Shown here: positions 15,886-25,581 of the stretch, in pieces
Layout: every line of letters begins with the position of its first letter
Position numbering within the stretch: the first letter of the stretch is position 1
Assembly: GCF_000430625.1 (NCBI RefSeq)
Contig: NZ_KE387175.1
Location: forward strand, 35,769-93,009
From: Aneurinibacillus terranovensis DSM 18919
Lineage (GTDB): Bacteria > Bacillota > Bacilli > Aneurinibacillales > Aneurinibacillaceae
Length of the DNA stretch: 57,241 nucleotides
Direction: 5' to 3'
The notes under the pieces: generated by a model
Told to the model about the DNA's origin: nothing
Database searches by the model: none
The model's input: the letters and a program-made list of their open reading frames with translations, nothing else
Made by a program: the position numbers and the translations under genes

Positions 15886-16947
15886 TCAGGTAAAATACTC
15901 AATTTTCGCTGCGGGAAAGTGCTGATAAATGTACTGCTCAATCGTTTCCTGAAGCTCTGCGGCGTCGGGCTTTTTATAAACATACTTTCCCCGGCCGTAC
16001 CTCCCCCACTTATACTGGCGCTCTTCTTCGTTCATTTCTAATTTCGTATTCGGATAGTGCTTTTGAATGATGTTCTTCGCTGTTTTGGTAAACCGGTGCT
16101 GGATGAGTTCAAAGGTTAAATCGCTTCCGGCTTCGTCGGGCAGGGTGTCACTAAGGCGCTCAAACAGCTCCCGGTAGCCTTGCTGCCAGCCGTCGAAACG
16201 GTACAGCGGCGCTACAATAAAACCGAGCGGATACCCTGCACCCGCCACTTTCCCGGCCGCTTGAATCCGCTCCAGGAAGGGGGATGTGGCAGGTTCAAAG
16301 TTTTTAATTACGTAATCCGCGTTAATGCTGAATCGGAACCTGGTTTTTCCGTTATGAACGGCATCCAGTAAAGGATCCACATGCGCGAATTTCGTTACGA
16401 ACCGAAGACGGCCATATTCCTGCTGTCCCATAAATTCAATGCAGCGTTTTAAATTTCCTGTAATGTGTTCAATTCCGACCGGATCGGATGTACAGGCCGC
16501 CTCAAATCGGGTAATTTGTGGCTTTCTTTTCTCCATGTATTCTTTTGCCTTCGCAAGAATATCATCGATGTTCACATATACGCGGATATACGGTTTATTG
16601 CCCATCGTGGTTTGCAGATAGCAGTAGTGGCAGTGCCCCATGCACCCGGTGGCGATCGGGATTGCGTACTCGGCAGACGGCTTGGAGGTATCAAAGGTTA
16701 GTGTTTTTCGCACCCCGACCACAAGCGTGCGCTTGGCGTTGCGGTATTGCTGAAGGTCGTTCTCCCCGGGGATTCCCCTCACCTGATTGTGAGAAGTAGT
16801 CATGCGAATAGGAATACCAAGCATCTCGAAGCGTTTCATCAATCTTTTTCCGAGCGGGTAATCCAAAGCCCCCGGCTCGAAAAACACAAGGTCAGGTTCG
16901 AACGGCTTGCTCAATTGCTTCACCGGCTTCTCAGTAGTTGTCAGCAT
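15886..16947 (-). CDS. splB: spore photoproduct lyase
   Basis: A 353-residue radical SAM enzyme that reverses the spore thymine dimer during germination. The cluster motif CMGHCHYC puts the three iron-sulfur cysteines at 102, 106 and 109. A further conserved Cys in FEAACTSDP is the likely hydrogen donor. ATG at 16945-16947 follows AAAGGTGG. The usual small partner gene splA is not found upstream. Length is slightly more than the B. subtilis enzyme (342). Confidence 0.95.
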   Translation of the reverse strand: MLTTTEKPVKQLSKPFEPDLVFFEPGALDYPLGKRLMKRFEMLGIPIRMTTSHNQVRGIPGENDLQQYRNAKRTLVVGVRKTLTFDTSKPSAEYAIPIATGCMGHCHYCYLQTTMGNKPYIRVYVNIDDILAKAKEYMEKRKPQITRFEAACTSDPVGIEHITGNLKRCIEFMGQQEYGRLRFVTKFAHVDPLLDAVHNGKTRFRFSINADYVIKNFEPATSPFLERIQAAGKVAGAGYPLGFIVAPLYRFDGWQQGYRELFERLSDTLPDEAGSDLTFELIQHRFTKTAKNIIQKHYPNTKLEMNEEERQYKWGRYGRGKYVYKKPDAAELQETIEQYIYQHFPAAKIEYFT

Positions 16948-17047
16948 GATGGACCACCTTTCCCTTTTTGATTTTCCGCTTCAGCTTAGTGTTCGCTTAA
17001 GCGCCAAGGAAAATAAAGAAGCTTCCTGGTAAATCATGACAATGAAA

Positions 17048-17539
17048 TCAGCGAAAATTAATAAACTGAAGATCAAGTGGCAGATCCGCACCTTTTAACA
17101 GCGCGATGATTTGCTGCAGCTCGTCCCGGCTTTTGCCTGTTACACGAATCTGGTCATCCTGAATCTGGCTTTTTACCTTTACCTTTGAATCTTTAATGAT
17201 TTTATTAATCTTTTTCATATTTTCCGCATCAATTCCCTGCGCGATTTTACCGCGCTGGCGAACCGTGCCACCTGAAGCCGGCTCTACTTTTCCGTATGTG
17301 ACACTCTTTAGCGAAATTCCGCGTTTAATTAATTTTCCGTTTAATACATCCTTCACCTGCTCAAGTTTAAACTCATCGTCAGATACAACGACAAGTTCAT
17401 CCTGCTCAAGCGTAATATCACTTTTGCTTCCTTTAAAATCATAGCGCGTTTCAATTTCCTTCATCGCCTGATTGACGGCGTTCGTTACTTCCGACAAATC
17501 AACTTTGGACACAACATCAAACGAATTCTCTTTGCTCAT
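17048..17539 (-). CDS. YajQ family nucleotide-binding protein
   Basis: A 163-residue UPF0234/YajQ protein of two ferredoxin-like domains. Seen: N-terminal [29 protein letters not shown], and C-terminal [19 protein letters not shown]-like segments. Some YajQ homologues bind cyclic di-GMP; others have been linked to RNA or chaperone roles. The ATG at 17537-17539 is chosen because GAGGAGG lies just upstream; a start five codons earlier has no site. Confidence 0.93.
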   Translation of the reverse strand: MSKENSFDVVSKVDLSEVTNAVNQAMKEIETRYDFKGSKSDITLEQDELVVVSDDEFKLEQVKDVLNGKLIKRGISLKSVTYGKVEPASGGTVRQRGKIAQGIDAENMKKINKIIKDSKVKVKSQIQDDQIRVTGKSRDELQQIIALLKGADLPLDLQFINFR

Positions 17540-17617
17540 GTTATTCCTCCTCACATCCCTATGTATATGTTTATCGTAGCAGATTTTCCAGCGGGATGCG
17601 AATTATTCAAACCATAT

Positions 17618-17667
17618 AACAAAAAGCAGCCATGATTGATGTCATACAACATCAATCATGGCTGCTT
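17618..17667 (-). terminator. terminator of the GNAT gene, overlapping its 3' end
   Basis: A 19-bp perfect stem (17624-17642 with 17649-17667) with a six-base loop, then TTTTTG on the minus strand. The upstream arm is the coding sequence for the last residues of the GNAT protein and the stop codon lies in the loop. Confidence 0.85.
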
Positions 17668-18184
17668 GACCTTCTAAATGCATGATATAACTGGATTTTT
17701 GAATAAGATATAAATCGTATTGATTCAAACTTGCATTATCATTCATACATAAATGCTCCGGCTTTTCATTATGTCTTTCGCAGTAAGGCAGCTTCTCCGC
17801 AGCTGTTCGGGAACGCACATTTTCTTTACGGATTCGCATATAAACCGTTTCAATCTGATGTTCATAGAACAGTTCGTTTAAAAAAGCCTCTTTAGCGAAT
17901 TGATTATACCCTTTTCCGAAATATTCCTTGCCAATCCATGTAGCCAGAAATCCCGCCCGGTTCTGAATATCATATAAATTAATAAGTCCAATTGGATGCC
18001 CATACTCATCAAGAATGGTGCGGGATATCAATGCACCCAGCTCTTCCTGTTCCATGATTTGTTTTGTTATAAATAAGAATTCTTCATAGGAATTGGCCCG
18101 ATGACGTACAAAGGGAAAGACGGCGGGGTCACTCATTAATTCAAACAAAACACGACAATCCGATAACTCGCGTTTTTTTAACAC
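17642..18184 (-). CDS. GNAT-family N-acetyltransferase
   Basis: A 180-residue protein of the RimJ/RimL-like GNAT group: an N-terminal beta-alpha unit, the beta4 region LATWIGKEYFGKGYNQFAKEAF with the acetyl-CoA pyrophosphate loop, and the downstream RIRKENVRSRTAAEKL typical of these enzymes. Substrate is unknown. GTG at 18182-18184 lies eight bases after GGAGG. Its last codons form part of the terminator stem, which would constrain the C-terminus. Confidence 0.8.
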   Translation of the reverse strand: MLKKRELSDCRVLFELMSDPAVFPFVRHRANSYEEFLFITKQIMEQEELGALISRTILDEYGHPIGLINLYDIQNRAGFLATWIGKEYFGKGYNQFAKEAFLNELFYEHQIETVYMRIRKENVRSRTAAEKLPYCERHNEKPEHLCMNDNASLNQYDLYLIQKSSYIMHLEGQAAMIDVV

Positions 18185-18315
18185 GATTCATTCCTCCAAA
18201 TACAAATAATGAGTCGGTGTTCCCCTTGTTTATCTACATTTATTGTACTTGTTCATTCCCTTCTAAAGATTGATTTCATGTAAAGGAATTCTAAAGTTTT
18301 AGCCATTTTTTCGTT

Positions 18316-18377
18316 TATAAAAAAACATGGTGATTCAGCAAGCAGGAATACCTGCGATTGAATCACCATGTTTTTAA
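18316..18377. terminator. long two-part hairpin, likely terminator
   Basis: A 17-bp perfect stem (18321-18337 with 18359-18375) encloses a second 5-bp GC stem (18342-18346 with 18351-18355). A- and T-runs flank the outer stem on both sides. It lies 65 bases after the zinc-ribbon gene on the minus strand, so termination is the simplest role; a small structured RNA is possible. Confidence 0.65.
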
Positions 18378-18441
18378 ACTCTTGGTCGGGCGACCGTTTA
18401 GTCTGACCAGACAAAGTTCATATGTCACTTTTCTTTCATAC

Positions 18442-18648
18442 TTACACTTTTACTCTCGCTCTTACGGCTACTGAATCAACATAAACTCTTGTATGCGCTT
18501 TATTTTTGCAGTTAGGACATTCATGAACCGGACTCCCATCCAAAGGATTCGTACAAGAATCGCACCATATCGTATGACATTCAGTGCATTGGTTAGCGGT
18601 ACGTGCATAGTCATCTCTTTTTCCGCAGGTCGGGCATATTACCATCAT
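18442..18648 (-). CDS. small zinc-ribbon protein, function unknown
   Basis: About 68-70 residues with four CxxC-type pairs (CPTC, CTEC, CDSC, CPNC), enough for two zinc sites, and a short basic C-terminus. It has no recognisable partner domain. ATG at 18646-18648 or the next codon is preferred because GAAAGGATG lies just upstream. It stands alone between the GNAT gene and the cobalamin operon, in a more AT-rich stretch. Confidence 0.65.
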   Translation of the reverse strand: MMVICPTCGKRDDYARTANQCTECHTIWCDSCTNPLDGSPVHECPNCKNKAHTRVYVDSVAVRARVKV

Positions 18649-18788
18649 TCTCATCCTTTCCGGTTAATACTTCAATATTATCATATTATTTTTATTCTTT
18701 TCACAAGTTATTATTTGGTAATTTTCAAGATCCAAACCAGTTAGAAAATTTCCTCGATCGTTTCTAAAAAAAGTTGCAATTTTATTTA

Positions 18789-18828
18789 TTAATAAACAAA
18801 AACCAAACATAATGATATGTTTGGTTTT
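18789..18828 (-). terminator. terminator of the cobalamin operon
   Basis: A 12-bp stem (18799-18810 with 18817-18828), six-base loop, then a T-rich tail on the minus strand. It lies eight bases after the cobA-hemD stop. Confidence 0.87.
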
Positions 18829-18836
18829 CGAATTTA

Positions 18837-20303
18837 CTACTTATTTGTAAGATATGCGACCAAATCATCGAGGTTGGGAGATCGCAGGATATGCTCCACA
18901 TGATATCCAGCTTCTTTCGCAGCCTGGGCTGACTTTTCCCCCATACACACGATCTCGGCGGTGGATAGAACATCATCCACACGCATGCCCGAACGGCTGA
19001 GGGAATCGGTAAGCGTCCGAACAGAAGCCGCGCTGGGGAAAATAACCGTGTCCACGTTTTCCTCCTGAAGCAGCCAAAGCATCCTTTTCCCGTATTCTTT
19101 AGACTCTTCTTTTTCATAAACAGCCAGCATTTCACATCCCCCCCACGCCGCACGATACCGCTTTTCATCCGACAGGGAAGAGGTATCTCCTACGATTAGC
19201 AGCTTACCCTCTCCCGCCATGCTTGCCGCGTCTTCTGAAGCAAGTCCGAGCGCGCGCAGTTTCTTCTTCGTCCGACCAGAAAGAGTATACAGCTGTGCCT
19301 GCATAGAGCGGATATCCCTGCCGCTTTCAAAAAAAACTTTGAAAAAGAAAGCGGCGCTGTCAGGGGACGTAAATAAAATTCGTTCAAACATGCCGATTCT
19401 GGCGAATACTTCTTCCGCTTTTTCGCCGCATGTGGGCCGGGTGAAGAAGTAGGGGTACTCGATAACATCCGCTCCCTGGTCCAATAATGCTTCCGCGATC
19501 CGGCCCGCTACACCTCCGGTTCGCACAACGAGTATCTGCCGCCCAAAAAGCGGCTTTTTTTCATACCACTTTATTTTTTCACGCAAGGTTACAATTTCAC
19601 CCACAATAATAATGGCCGGATTCGTAAAGTCAGATTCCGCGACTTTTTTCACGATGGTTTCCAGTGTCCCTTCCAGCGTCTGCTGCCGGCCCATTGTCCC
19701 CCACCGGATAAGGGCGATCGGTGTTTCGGGACTTTTCCCGTGCATAATAAGCTGTTCGCAAATGTATGGCAGGTTGGAAACCCCCATATAGAAAGCAATC
19801 GTATCGATGCCCCTAGCGAGGGAAGGCCAATGGATAGAAGGGCGCCCGTCGATCGACTTATCGTGGCCTGTAACCATCGCAAAAGTTGTCCCGTATTCGC
19901 GGTGCGTGACAGGGATGCCGGCGTACGCTGGAGCTGCTATCCCGGCCGTAATGCCGGGCACGATTTCGTACGCAATCCCGCTGGCGGCAAGTTCCGCAGC
20001 TTCTTCGCCAACACGGCCAAACACCGCAGGATCCCCGCCTTTTAGCCGGACAACGTTTTTTCCTTCCTTTGCTTTTTCAACAAGGAGGGCGTTGATTCCT
20101 TCCTGCCGTAGGGTATGCCGCTTGGGCAGCTTTCCGCAGTAGATAAATTCTGCACCCGGCTTCGCATATGTAAGCAGGCGGGGATTGGCCAAGCGGTCAT
20201 ACACGATCGTGTCAGCCTGCCGCAAACATTCCATTCCACGGACGGTCATTAATTTTTCATCTCCGGGTCCTGCCCCGACTAAGTAAACTTTGCCTGTTTT
20301 CAT
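18837..20303 (-). CDS. cobA-hemD: fused uroporphyrinogen-III methyltransferase / uroporphyrinogen-III synthase
   Basis: A 488-residue fusion. Residues 1-245 are a SUMT: VGAGPGDEKLMTVRG, VRLKGGDPAVFGR and GIPVTHREYG. They make precorrin-2 from uroporphyrinogen III with two SAM. Residues about 255-488 are a HemD domain, which makes uroporphyrinogen III itself, so the protein feeds and commits the substrate to B12 and siroheme. It is the last gene of the cbi operon. Such fusions are common in Clostridia and some Bacillales. The hemD half is divergent, as usual. Confidence 0.93.
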   Translation of the reverse strand: MKTGKVYLVGAGPGDEKLMTVRGMECLRQADTIVYDRLANPRLLTYAKPGAEFIYCGKLPKRHTLRQEGINALLVEKAKEGKNVVRLKGGDPAVFGRVGEEAAELAASGIAYEIVPGITAGIAAPAYAGIPVTHREYGTTFAMVTGHDKSIDGRPSIHWPSLARGIDTIAFYMGVSNLPYICEQLIMHGKSPETPIALIRWGTMGRQQTLEGTLETIVKKVAESDFTNPAIIIVGEIVTLREKIKWYEKKPLFGRQILVVRTGGVAGRIAEALLDQGADVIEYPYFFTRPTCGEKAEEVFARIGMFERILFTSPDSAAFFFKVFFESGRDIRSMQAQLYTLSGRTKKKLRALGLASEDAASMAGEGKLLIVGDTSSLSDEKRYRAAWGGCEMLAVYEKEESKEYGKRMLWLLQEENVDTVIFPSAASVRTLTDSLSRSGMRVDDVLSTAEIVCMGEKSAQAAKEAGYHVEHILRSPNLDDLVAYLTNK

Positions 20304-20315
20304 CTTTTTCCCCTT

Positions 20316-21713
20316 CTACCATGCATTCTGTTGAGGATGCGCTTTTTTAAACGTTAAACATGCTGTAATCCAGCGCGTAACCAGTTCAGGTTGAGAAGCG
20401 AAATGAATGTGCGTGTATCCGGCGACAAGGTTTTCTTTCAGTATTCCCTCCGGCTTGCTGCCAAATCTACCTTTCGTTTCATAGGCCGCCGGCAGCTGCC
20501 CTGCAGGCTCAAACGTAGAATAGTGAAATTCGTGGCCGCGCGCCGTCTGCGCCGGTCCGAGCAAAAAATTTCCTTCCGTCCCCGTAACTTCCCGATACCC
20601 GAGTGCAGCCCGCTTTGCCTGCATGCACGCGCGTCCGGGTATCATACCGACCATCGGGTACGTTTGGCCGTCACTTGTCACAATCTCATCCGTTAAAAAC
20701 ATAAATCCTCCGCACTCGGCGAACGTTGGCGTACCGCGGTCGATGGCCATGCGTATGGAAGCCCGGCTCTCGCTTTTTTCCGCTAACACGGCAGCGAACT
20801 CTTCCGGAAAGCCGCCTCCGATATAAAGTCCGTCCGCATCATCAGGTACGGTGTCCCCGGCCAGCGGGCTAAAATATATAACCTCGGCTCCATGAGCTTC
20901 AAGCATCTCGATATTTTCCGGATAGTAAAAATTGAAGGCGGCATCCTTGGCTACCGCAATCCGGACAACAGGCGATTTTGCTTCCGAAGCCGTATGCCGG
21001 GCGGATTCCGGTACCGGCAAAGGCGGGGTATCCGCTATTTCCAGGAGCCGGTCCAAATCAATTTGTTCGGAAATAATATCGCCGGCCCGGTCGAACAGCG
21101 GCTGCAGTTCCCCGCGTTCCACCGCGGGAAGCAGACCCAGGTGCCGTTCGGGAATTTGAATGTCCGGGTTCCGTACAATAGTGCCCAGTAATGGAATGCC
21201 GCACTCCTGTTCAACCGCCTGTTTAATCAGTTGACCGTGTCCAAGGCTCCCTGCATGATTGGCAATGACACCGGCAATGGAAACGGCAGGATTTAGCAGT
21301 TGAAATCCTTTCACCACGGCGGCCGCACTGCGCGCCATGCTGTGGACATTTATCACAAGCACAACAGGCGTTCGGGTTATGATGCTAATCTCAGCCGTAC
21401 TCCCGGTATCCTCTGTCGGGCTTTTGCCGTCATACAGGCCCATCACGCCTTCAATAATGGAAATATCGGCCTCACTGCTTCCGTTATGGAAAACTCGTCG
21501 AACCACGTCTTCCGACAGCATCCAGCTATCGAGGTTGCGCGAGGGCCGGCCTGTAATTGCAGTATGGTAAGCAGGGTCAATATAATCCGGTCCGCATTTA
21601 AATCCCTGTACGACGAACCCTTTTCTTTTTAACGCTGCCATTAAGCCGAGTGTGATCGTCGTCTTGCCCGCTCCACTTCCTGTCCCTGCAATAATTATAC
21701 GTTTATTACCCAA
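20316..21713 (-). CDS. cbiA: cobyrinate a,c-diamide synthase
   Basis: A 465-residue amidotransferase that uses glutamine and ATP to amidate the a and c side chains. The N-terminal P-loop is GTGSGAGKTT; the C-terminal type 1 glutaminase domain shows YIGGGFPEEF and the Cys in AECGGFMFL. The likely start is TTG at 21711-21713, eight bases after AGGAG; a GTG three codons earlier abuts that site. Fits between cbiG and cobA-hemD. Confidence 0.94.
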   Translation of the reverse strand: MGNKRIIIAGTGSGAGKTTITLGLMAALKRKGFVVQGFKCGPDYIDPAYHTAITGRPSRNLDSWMLSEDVVRRVFHNGSSEADISIIEGVMGLYDGKSPTEDTGSTAEISIITRTPVVLVINVHSMARSAAAVVKGFQLLNPAVSIAGVIANHAGSLGHGQLIKQAVEQECGIPLLGTIVRNPDIQIPERHLGLLPAVERGELQPLFDRAGDIISEQIDLDRLLEIADTPPLPVPESARHTASEAKSPVVRIAVAKDAAFNFYYPENIEMLEAHGAEVIYFSPLAGDTVPDDADGLYIGGGFPEEFAAVLAEKSESRASIRMAIDRGTPTFAECGGFMFLTDEIVTSDGQTYPMVGMIPGRACMQAKRAALGYREVTGTEGNFLLGPAQTARGHEFHYSTFEPAGQLPAAYETKGRFGSKPEGILKENLVAGYTHIHFASQPELVTRWITACLTFKKAHPQQNAW

Positions 21714-21731
21714 AGATTCCACTCCTATATT

Positions 21732-22889
21732 TTAATAAGAAAGAACGCCAACCGATATCGTTACATTCCCGGATTTTCGTTTGATTAGTTCTAGCGGATC
21801 GTTGTTGTTGATATACCTCCTGCAGGCCGGCTCGCTCACCCCAAAGGCACCGGTATACTTGTAAACCGTTTCCGACGGCTGCTCGATATGCATTTCATTC
21901 AGTTGTTCTGGCGTATAATAGACGAATTCCCAGCCATATTTTCTGCAAACTTCCAACAATCCCTCTTCATTCTTTTTGAGATCGATGGTGCAGATAGCCT
22001 TTACGCTCCGAATAGAAAACTGCAAATCATCCAGCGCACGTTGGATAACCCCTTCAATCTCATCCGCTGAAGTCCCCCGGTTGCAGCCGATGCCAAGCAC
22101 AATCACCTTCGGCCGGTACAGCACCCCGTTATGCAAAATTGCTTCTTCGTCATGCGAAAGCAGGCGGTGGGTGACAACGAGCGCCGCATTCGGCTGGGCG
22201 GCGAGGGCATCCTCTATCGAGCCGTATCGTTTTAGTGACGCAGGCATCGGCGTCTCATGCATCCACCAGTTCTTTTCCCCCGATTCCTGCACGATTGCTA
22301 CATGTTCTTCGTTAACGACAGACGCGCTAACAGGCGTTAATTTTTTCTCGGACACGGGGTCCCACTCCCAGCCAAACCGCCGGCCGAACAAATCAACCGG
22401 TATCGTTTTTTGCACATCCGAAGCGGTTGTGATCACCGGTTGCGCACCAAGCATCGCTGCGACTTCCCGCGTTAATTCGTTCGCACCGCCCAGGTGGCCG
22501 GATAACACGCTGATTGCGAATTCGGCGCGGTCATCAACCACGACGACACCGGGGTCGACTTTCTTGTCCTTCAATAAAGGGGCAATCATCCGGACAACCG
22601 CACCGAGAGAGATAAACACAATCAATCCATCGTAAACGGGGAAAAGCGCCGGGAAGAGAAGGCGCACACTGCCGGAAAACAGTTGAATTCCTTTGTCCGC
22701 TTCATCTCCCCGTTCAAATTTGTTCATATAGTATAAGTCCGCATCGGGAAACCTGGAATAAAGCGAACGCGCCATCTCCACCCCGTGGCGCGTAATCGCT
22801 ACGATCGCGTATTTCCCTGTCTGTTTGACGGACGGAATGACGCCTTCCGTTAATGGAATGATTGTGGTTCCGGTTGTGGCTTCTTTCAT
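21732..22889 (-). CDS. cbiG: cobalt-precorrin 5A hydrolase CbiG
   Basis: A 385-residue protein. It opens the delta-lactone of cobalt-precorrin-5A and releases acetaldehyde. An N-terminal domain ends with VVDDRAEFAISVLSGHLGGANELTREVA, the family hallmark, and a C-terminal CobE/CbiG domain has GIGCNRGTSADEIE. ATG overlaps the cbiF stop (ATGA), so the two are translationally coupled. The presence of CbiG marks the oxygen-independent pathway. Confidence 0.94.
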   Translation of the reverse strand: MKEATTGTTIIPLTEGVIPSVKQTGKYAIVAITRHGVEMARSLYSRFPDADLYYMNKFERGDEADKGIQLFSGSVRLLFPALFPVYDGLIVFISLGAVVRMIAPLLKDKKVDPGVVVVDDRAEFAISVLSGHLGGANELTREVAAMLGAQPVITTASDVQKTIPVDLFGRRFGWEWDPVSEKKLTPVSASVVNEEHVAIVQESGEKNWWMHETPMPASLKRYGSIEDALAAQPNAALVVTHRLLSHDEEAILHNGVLYRPKVIVLGIGCNRGTSADEIEGVIQRALDDLQFSIRSVKAICTIDLKKNEEGLLEVCRKYGWEFVYYTPEQLNEMHIEQPSETVYKYTGAFGVSEPACRRYINNNDPLELIKRKSGNVTISVGVLSY

Positions 22890-23662
22890 GATGAAACACC
22901 CCGGCGAAAGCGGTGGGTAAACGCCGCATCATACAATTTCGATCTGAATTGATTTTTGTCCGTAATCTCCGGATCCAGCGCCCAGCCAGCCAGAATCATC
23001 GCATGGGAGCGGATGCCGTTTTCCCGCATATCGTCAGCTAATTGCTCAAGCGTGGAGTGGATAATTTTCTGGTCCGGCCAGCTTGCACGGTACACGACAG
23101 CAACCGGAGTGTCCGGCCTCCACCCGGCTGCAAGGAAGTCTTCCACGACTTTTTTTACAAGGGTCGCGCTGAGGAACAGGGCGATTGTGCAGTGGTGGGA
23201 AGCCAAATCCTTTAATTTTTCCCGCTCGGGCACGGGCGTGCGTCCCTCCGCGCGCGTCAAAATTAATGTCTGCGTTAAATCCGGCACGGTTAATTCGGCC
23301 CCGAGCGCAGCTGCCGCGGCAAATACGGAGCTAACACCGGGGACGATTTCATACTCGATTCCCTGCTGCTTTAAAAGTACCATTTGTTCAAGAATCGCGC
23401 CGTATACGGCAGGATCCCCGGTATGGACACGAACCACGACCTTCCCCTGCTTTACCCGCTCAGCCATAATGTCTACCATTTCCTCAAGTGTCATGCCGGC
23501 GGTCTTCAACACCTCGGCGTCCGGCTTCGCCCGGTTGATCAGCGCTTCATTCACAAGGGAGTCCGTCCAGAGAATGACATCCGCCTGCTGGAGAAGCTTT
23601 AAACCTTTGACCGTAATTAAGTCCGGATCTCCCGGACCTGCCCCGATGATGTACACTTTCAT
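22886..23662 (-). CDS. cbiF: cobalt-precorrin-4 C11-methyltransferase
   Basis: A 258-residue SAM-dependent methyltransferase of the tetrapyrrole methylase fold: YIIGAGPGDPDLITVKG, the sequence VHTGDPAVYGAI and EIVPGVSSVFAAAAALGAELT. It methylates C11 of cobalt-precorrin-4. ATG at 23660-23662 overlaps the cbiL stop (ATGA). A longer reading frame upstream runs inside cbiL and is not used. Confidence 0.95.
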   Translation of the reverse strand: MKVYIIGAGPGDPDLITVKGLKLLQQADVILWTDSLVNEALINRAKPDAEVLKTAGMTLEEMVDIMAERVKQGKVVVRVHTGDPAVYGAILEQMVLLKQQGIEYEIVPGVSSVFAAAAALGAELTVPDLTQTLILTRAEGRTPVPEREKLKDLASHHCTIALFLSATLVKKVVEDFLAAGWRPDTPVAVVYRASWPDQKIIHSTLEQLADDMRENGIRSHAMILAGWALDPEITDKNQFRSKLYDAAFTHRFRRGVSS

Positions 23663-24372
23663 TTTCTCACCACCATTAACGTTAAGTATTCCAGTTCCAG
23701 CCCCTTGAGTTCCGTTACATCCGGCCATATCACTTCTTCGCCGGACGTGACTTTCGTTACGACCGACGCTTTGTCTGCCAGCCCTAATTCCTGCAGCAAG
23801 TCAACCATCATATCGATGACTTTCGCCACCTTGATAAAAACAACACAATCGTGGTTTGTCAGAGCGTCTCTCATCTTCTCTTTATCATCCGTTGCCGGTA
23901 TGATGGCGACATGCTCATCCCCGTCGGCAAGCGGAAGGCCAAGCCGCGAAGCGACCCCATTTACGGACGAAATACCCGGAATCGAAACAACCTTTACGTC
24001 CGGATGCTGCTCCTGCATCAAACGCATCATATGAATAAACGTACTGTAAAGAAGGGGGTCTCCTTCGGTGATAAACGCGACATCCAGACCTTTAGCCAGG
24101 CGCTCGTATACCTCCTGTACCGTATGATTCCACTCGCGATCCAGAGCGGCCTGATCTTTCGTCATCGGAAAAATAAGACCAAGCATTTCTTTTTCATGCT
24201 GATCGATATACTGCTCGGCAATAAGATACGCGTAGCTTTTGCTTCCCTTGCGCTTTCTCGGATACGCGATGACCGGCGATTCCTTCATGATGCGAAACGC
24301 CTTTACGGTAATGAGTTCCGGGTCACCCGGCCCCACACCTACTCCATACAATGTTCCTGTGCCAGTCGCCAC
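23659..24372 (-). CDS. cbiL: cobalt-factor II C20-methyltransferase
   Basis: A 237-residue tetrapyrrole methylase with GVGVGPGDPELITVKA, AFITEGDPLLYST and SIPGISSVNGVASRLG. It adds the methyl group at C20 that is later lost during ring contraction. GTG at 24370-24372 directly follows the cbiET stop TAG, and AAGGAGG lies inside the cbiET 3' end. Confidence 0.94.
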   Translation of the reverse strand: MATGTGTLYGVGVGPGDPELITVKAFRIMKESPVIAYPRKRKGSKSYAYLIAEQYIDQHEKEMLGLIFPMTKDQAALDREWNHTVQEVYERLAKGLDVAFITEGDPLLYSTFIHMMRLMQEQHPDVKVVSIPGISSVNGVASRLGLPLADGDEHVAIIPATDDKEKMRDALTNHDCVVFIKVAKVIDMMVDLLQELGLADKASVVTKVTSGEEVIWPDVTELKGLELEYLTLMVVRK

Positions 24373-25581
24373 CTACATCTCCTCCTTACGGGATGCCGTT
24401 ATGATATAAACAGGATTCAATCCTTCAAATCGGTTCATATGTAAAATCGGTTTGCTCCTTGAGATTTGGGCAAGTGTGACCGACGTTTGATAGCCTTCTT
24501 CCGCAAACGTCTGCATCGCTTCATACAGTGTCTCAATCGCTGCTGCATTCAGCACAATACGCCCGCCAGGTTTCAGGCGCGAACAGCAAACATGGAGCAG
24601 TTCTTTCATTTCGCCGCCGCTGCCACCGATAAAAACCGCGTCCGGGTCGTCAAACGTTTCCAGCCCGGCCGGCGCCTTCCCGTGAACAGCGGTAAAGTCC
24701 GTCCGAAAACGGCGCATATTCTCGTGGCAGTTCTCCAGGTCGGCTTCATTTTTCTCGATCGCAAATACGGAACCCTCCCTGCACAAACGTGCGGCTTCGA
24801 TCGCCATCGACCCCGTACATGTTCCGATATCCCAAACCGTACTGTCGTTTTTCAATTCCAGAGCAGCCAAACTAAGCACCCGGATTTCTTTTTTTGTAAT
24901 GAGTCCTTTGTCCGGCTTTCGCTGGGCAAACGCTTCATCAGGGATACCGAGCGGCCAGTACGGTGACGGGGAGACACGCTTTAACACAACAAGATTCAGG
25001 GGCGAAAACTCCCGTTCGGACATTTCTTCAATGGTCATCCACGAAGTCCGCTCACCCGCCCCGCCCAGGTTCTCGGCAACGAACGCGTTGTATTCGGTCA
25101 TACCAAAAGAAAGCAGGTAGCGTGCGATGGCTCCTGGATTGTTTTCCGCATCCGTAAGCAAACACACTTTATCGAGGCCGTCCACTTTCTGGGCAAGCCC
25201 TCCCATGCTCCGCCCATGCACGCTAAGAAACGTGCAGTCGTGCCAGCTTTCCTTCATCAAGGCGAAAGCTTGCTGGATCGAGCTTATGCCCGGGTAAATT
25301 TCAACAGGCAGCTTTTTCGCGAGATAAGAACCGATGCCATAAAACAGCGGGTCTCCGGAAGCGAGGACGACAGTATTTTTACCGGCTTTCCCGATTCGTT
25401 CCACAATAGCCGTAAGCCCGCCTTTGATCGGAAGAATTTCTCCATGGTAGTCAGGAAAAAAACTTACATGCCTTTCTCCTCCGACAAGCAGTTCGCTTTC
25501 TTCAATCCACTTCTTATATAAAGGAAGCAAACTGTCGCTTCCACTGTCTCCTATTCCTATGACTCTAATGGTCGATCGCAA
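24373..25581 (-). CDS. cbiET: bifunctional cobalt-precorrin-7 C5 / -6B C15 methyltransferase
   Basis: A 402-residue fusion. Residues 1-205 form CbiE, a tetrapyrrole methylase ([30 protein letters not shown]). Residues about 210-402 form CbiT, a Rossmann methyltransferase with SAM loop [18 protein letters not shown]. CbiT methylates C15 and decarboxylates; CbiE methylates C5. The start is TTG at 25579-25581 behind GGGGGAGG, overlapping the cbiD end by 25 bases. Confidence 0.94.
   Translation of the reverse strand: MRSTIRVIGIGDSGSDSLLPLYKKWIEESELLVGGERHVSFFPDYHGEILPIKGGLTAIVERIGKAGKNTVVLASGDPLFYGIGSYLAKKLPVEIYPGISSIQQAFALMKESWHDCTFLSVHGRSMGGLAQKVDGLDKVCLLTDAENNPGAIARYLLSFGMTEYNAFVAENLGGAGERTSWMTIEEMSEREFSPLNLVVLKRVSPSPYWPLGIPDEAFAQRKPDKGLITKKEIRVLSLAALELKNDSTVWDIGTCTGSMAIEAARLCREGSVFAIEKNEADLENCHENMRRFRTDFTAVHGKAPAGLETFDDPDAVFIGGSGGEMKELLHVCCSRLKPGGRIVLNAAAIETLYEAMQTFAEEGYQTSVTLAQISRSKPILHMNRFEGLNPVYIITASRKEEM

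Noticed and set aside
22956-23708. Plus-strand frame of 250 codons opposite cbiF
   Set aside because: Long antisense frames are common in GC-rich genes; cbiF on the other strand is complete with all motifs.
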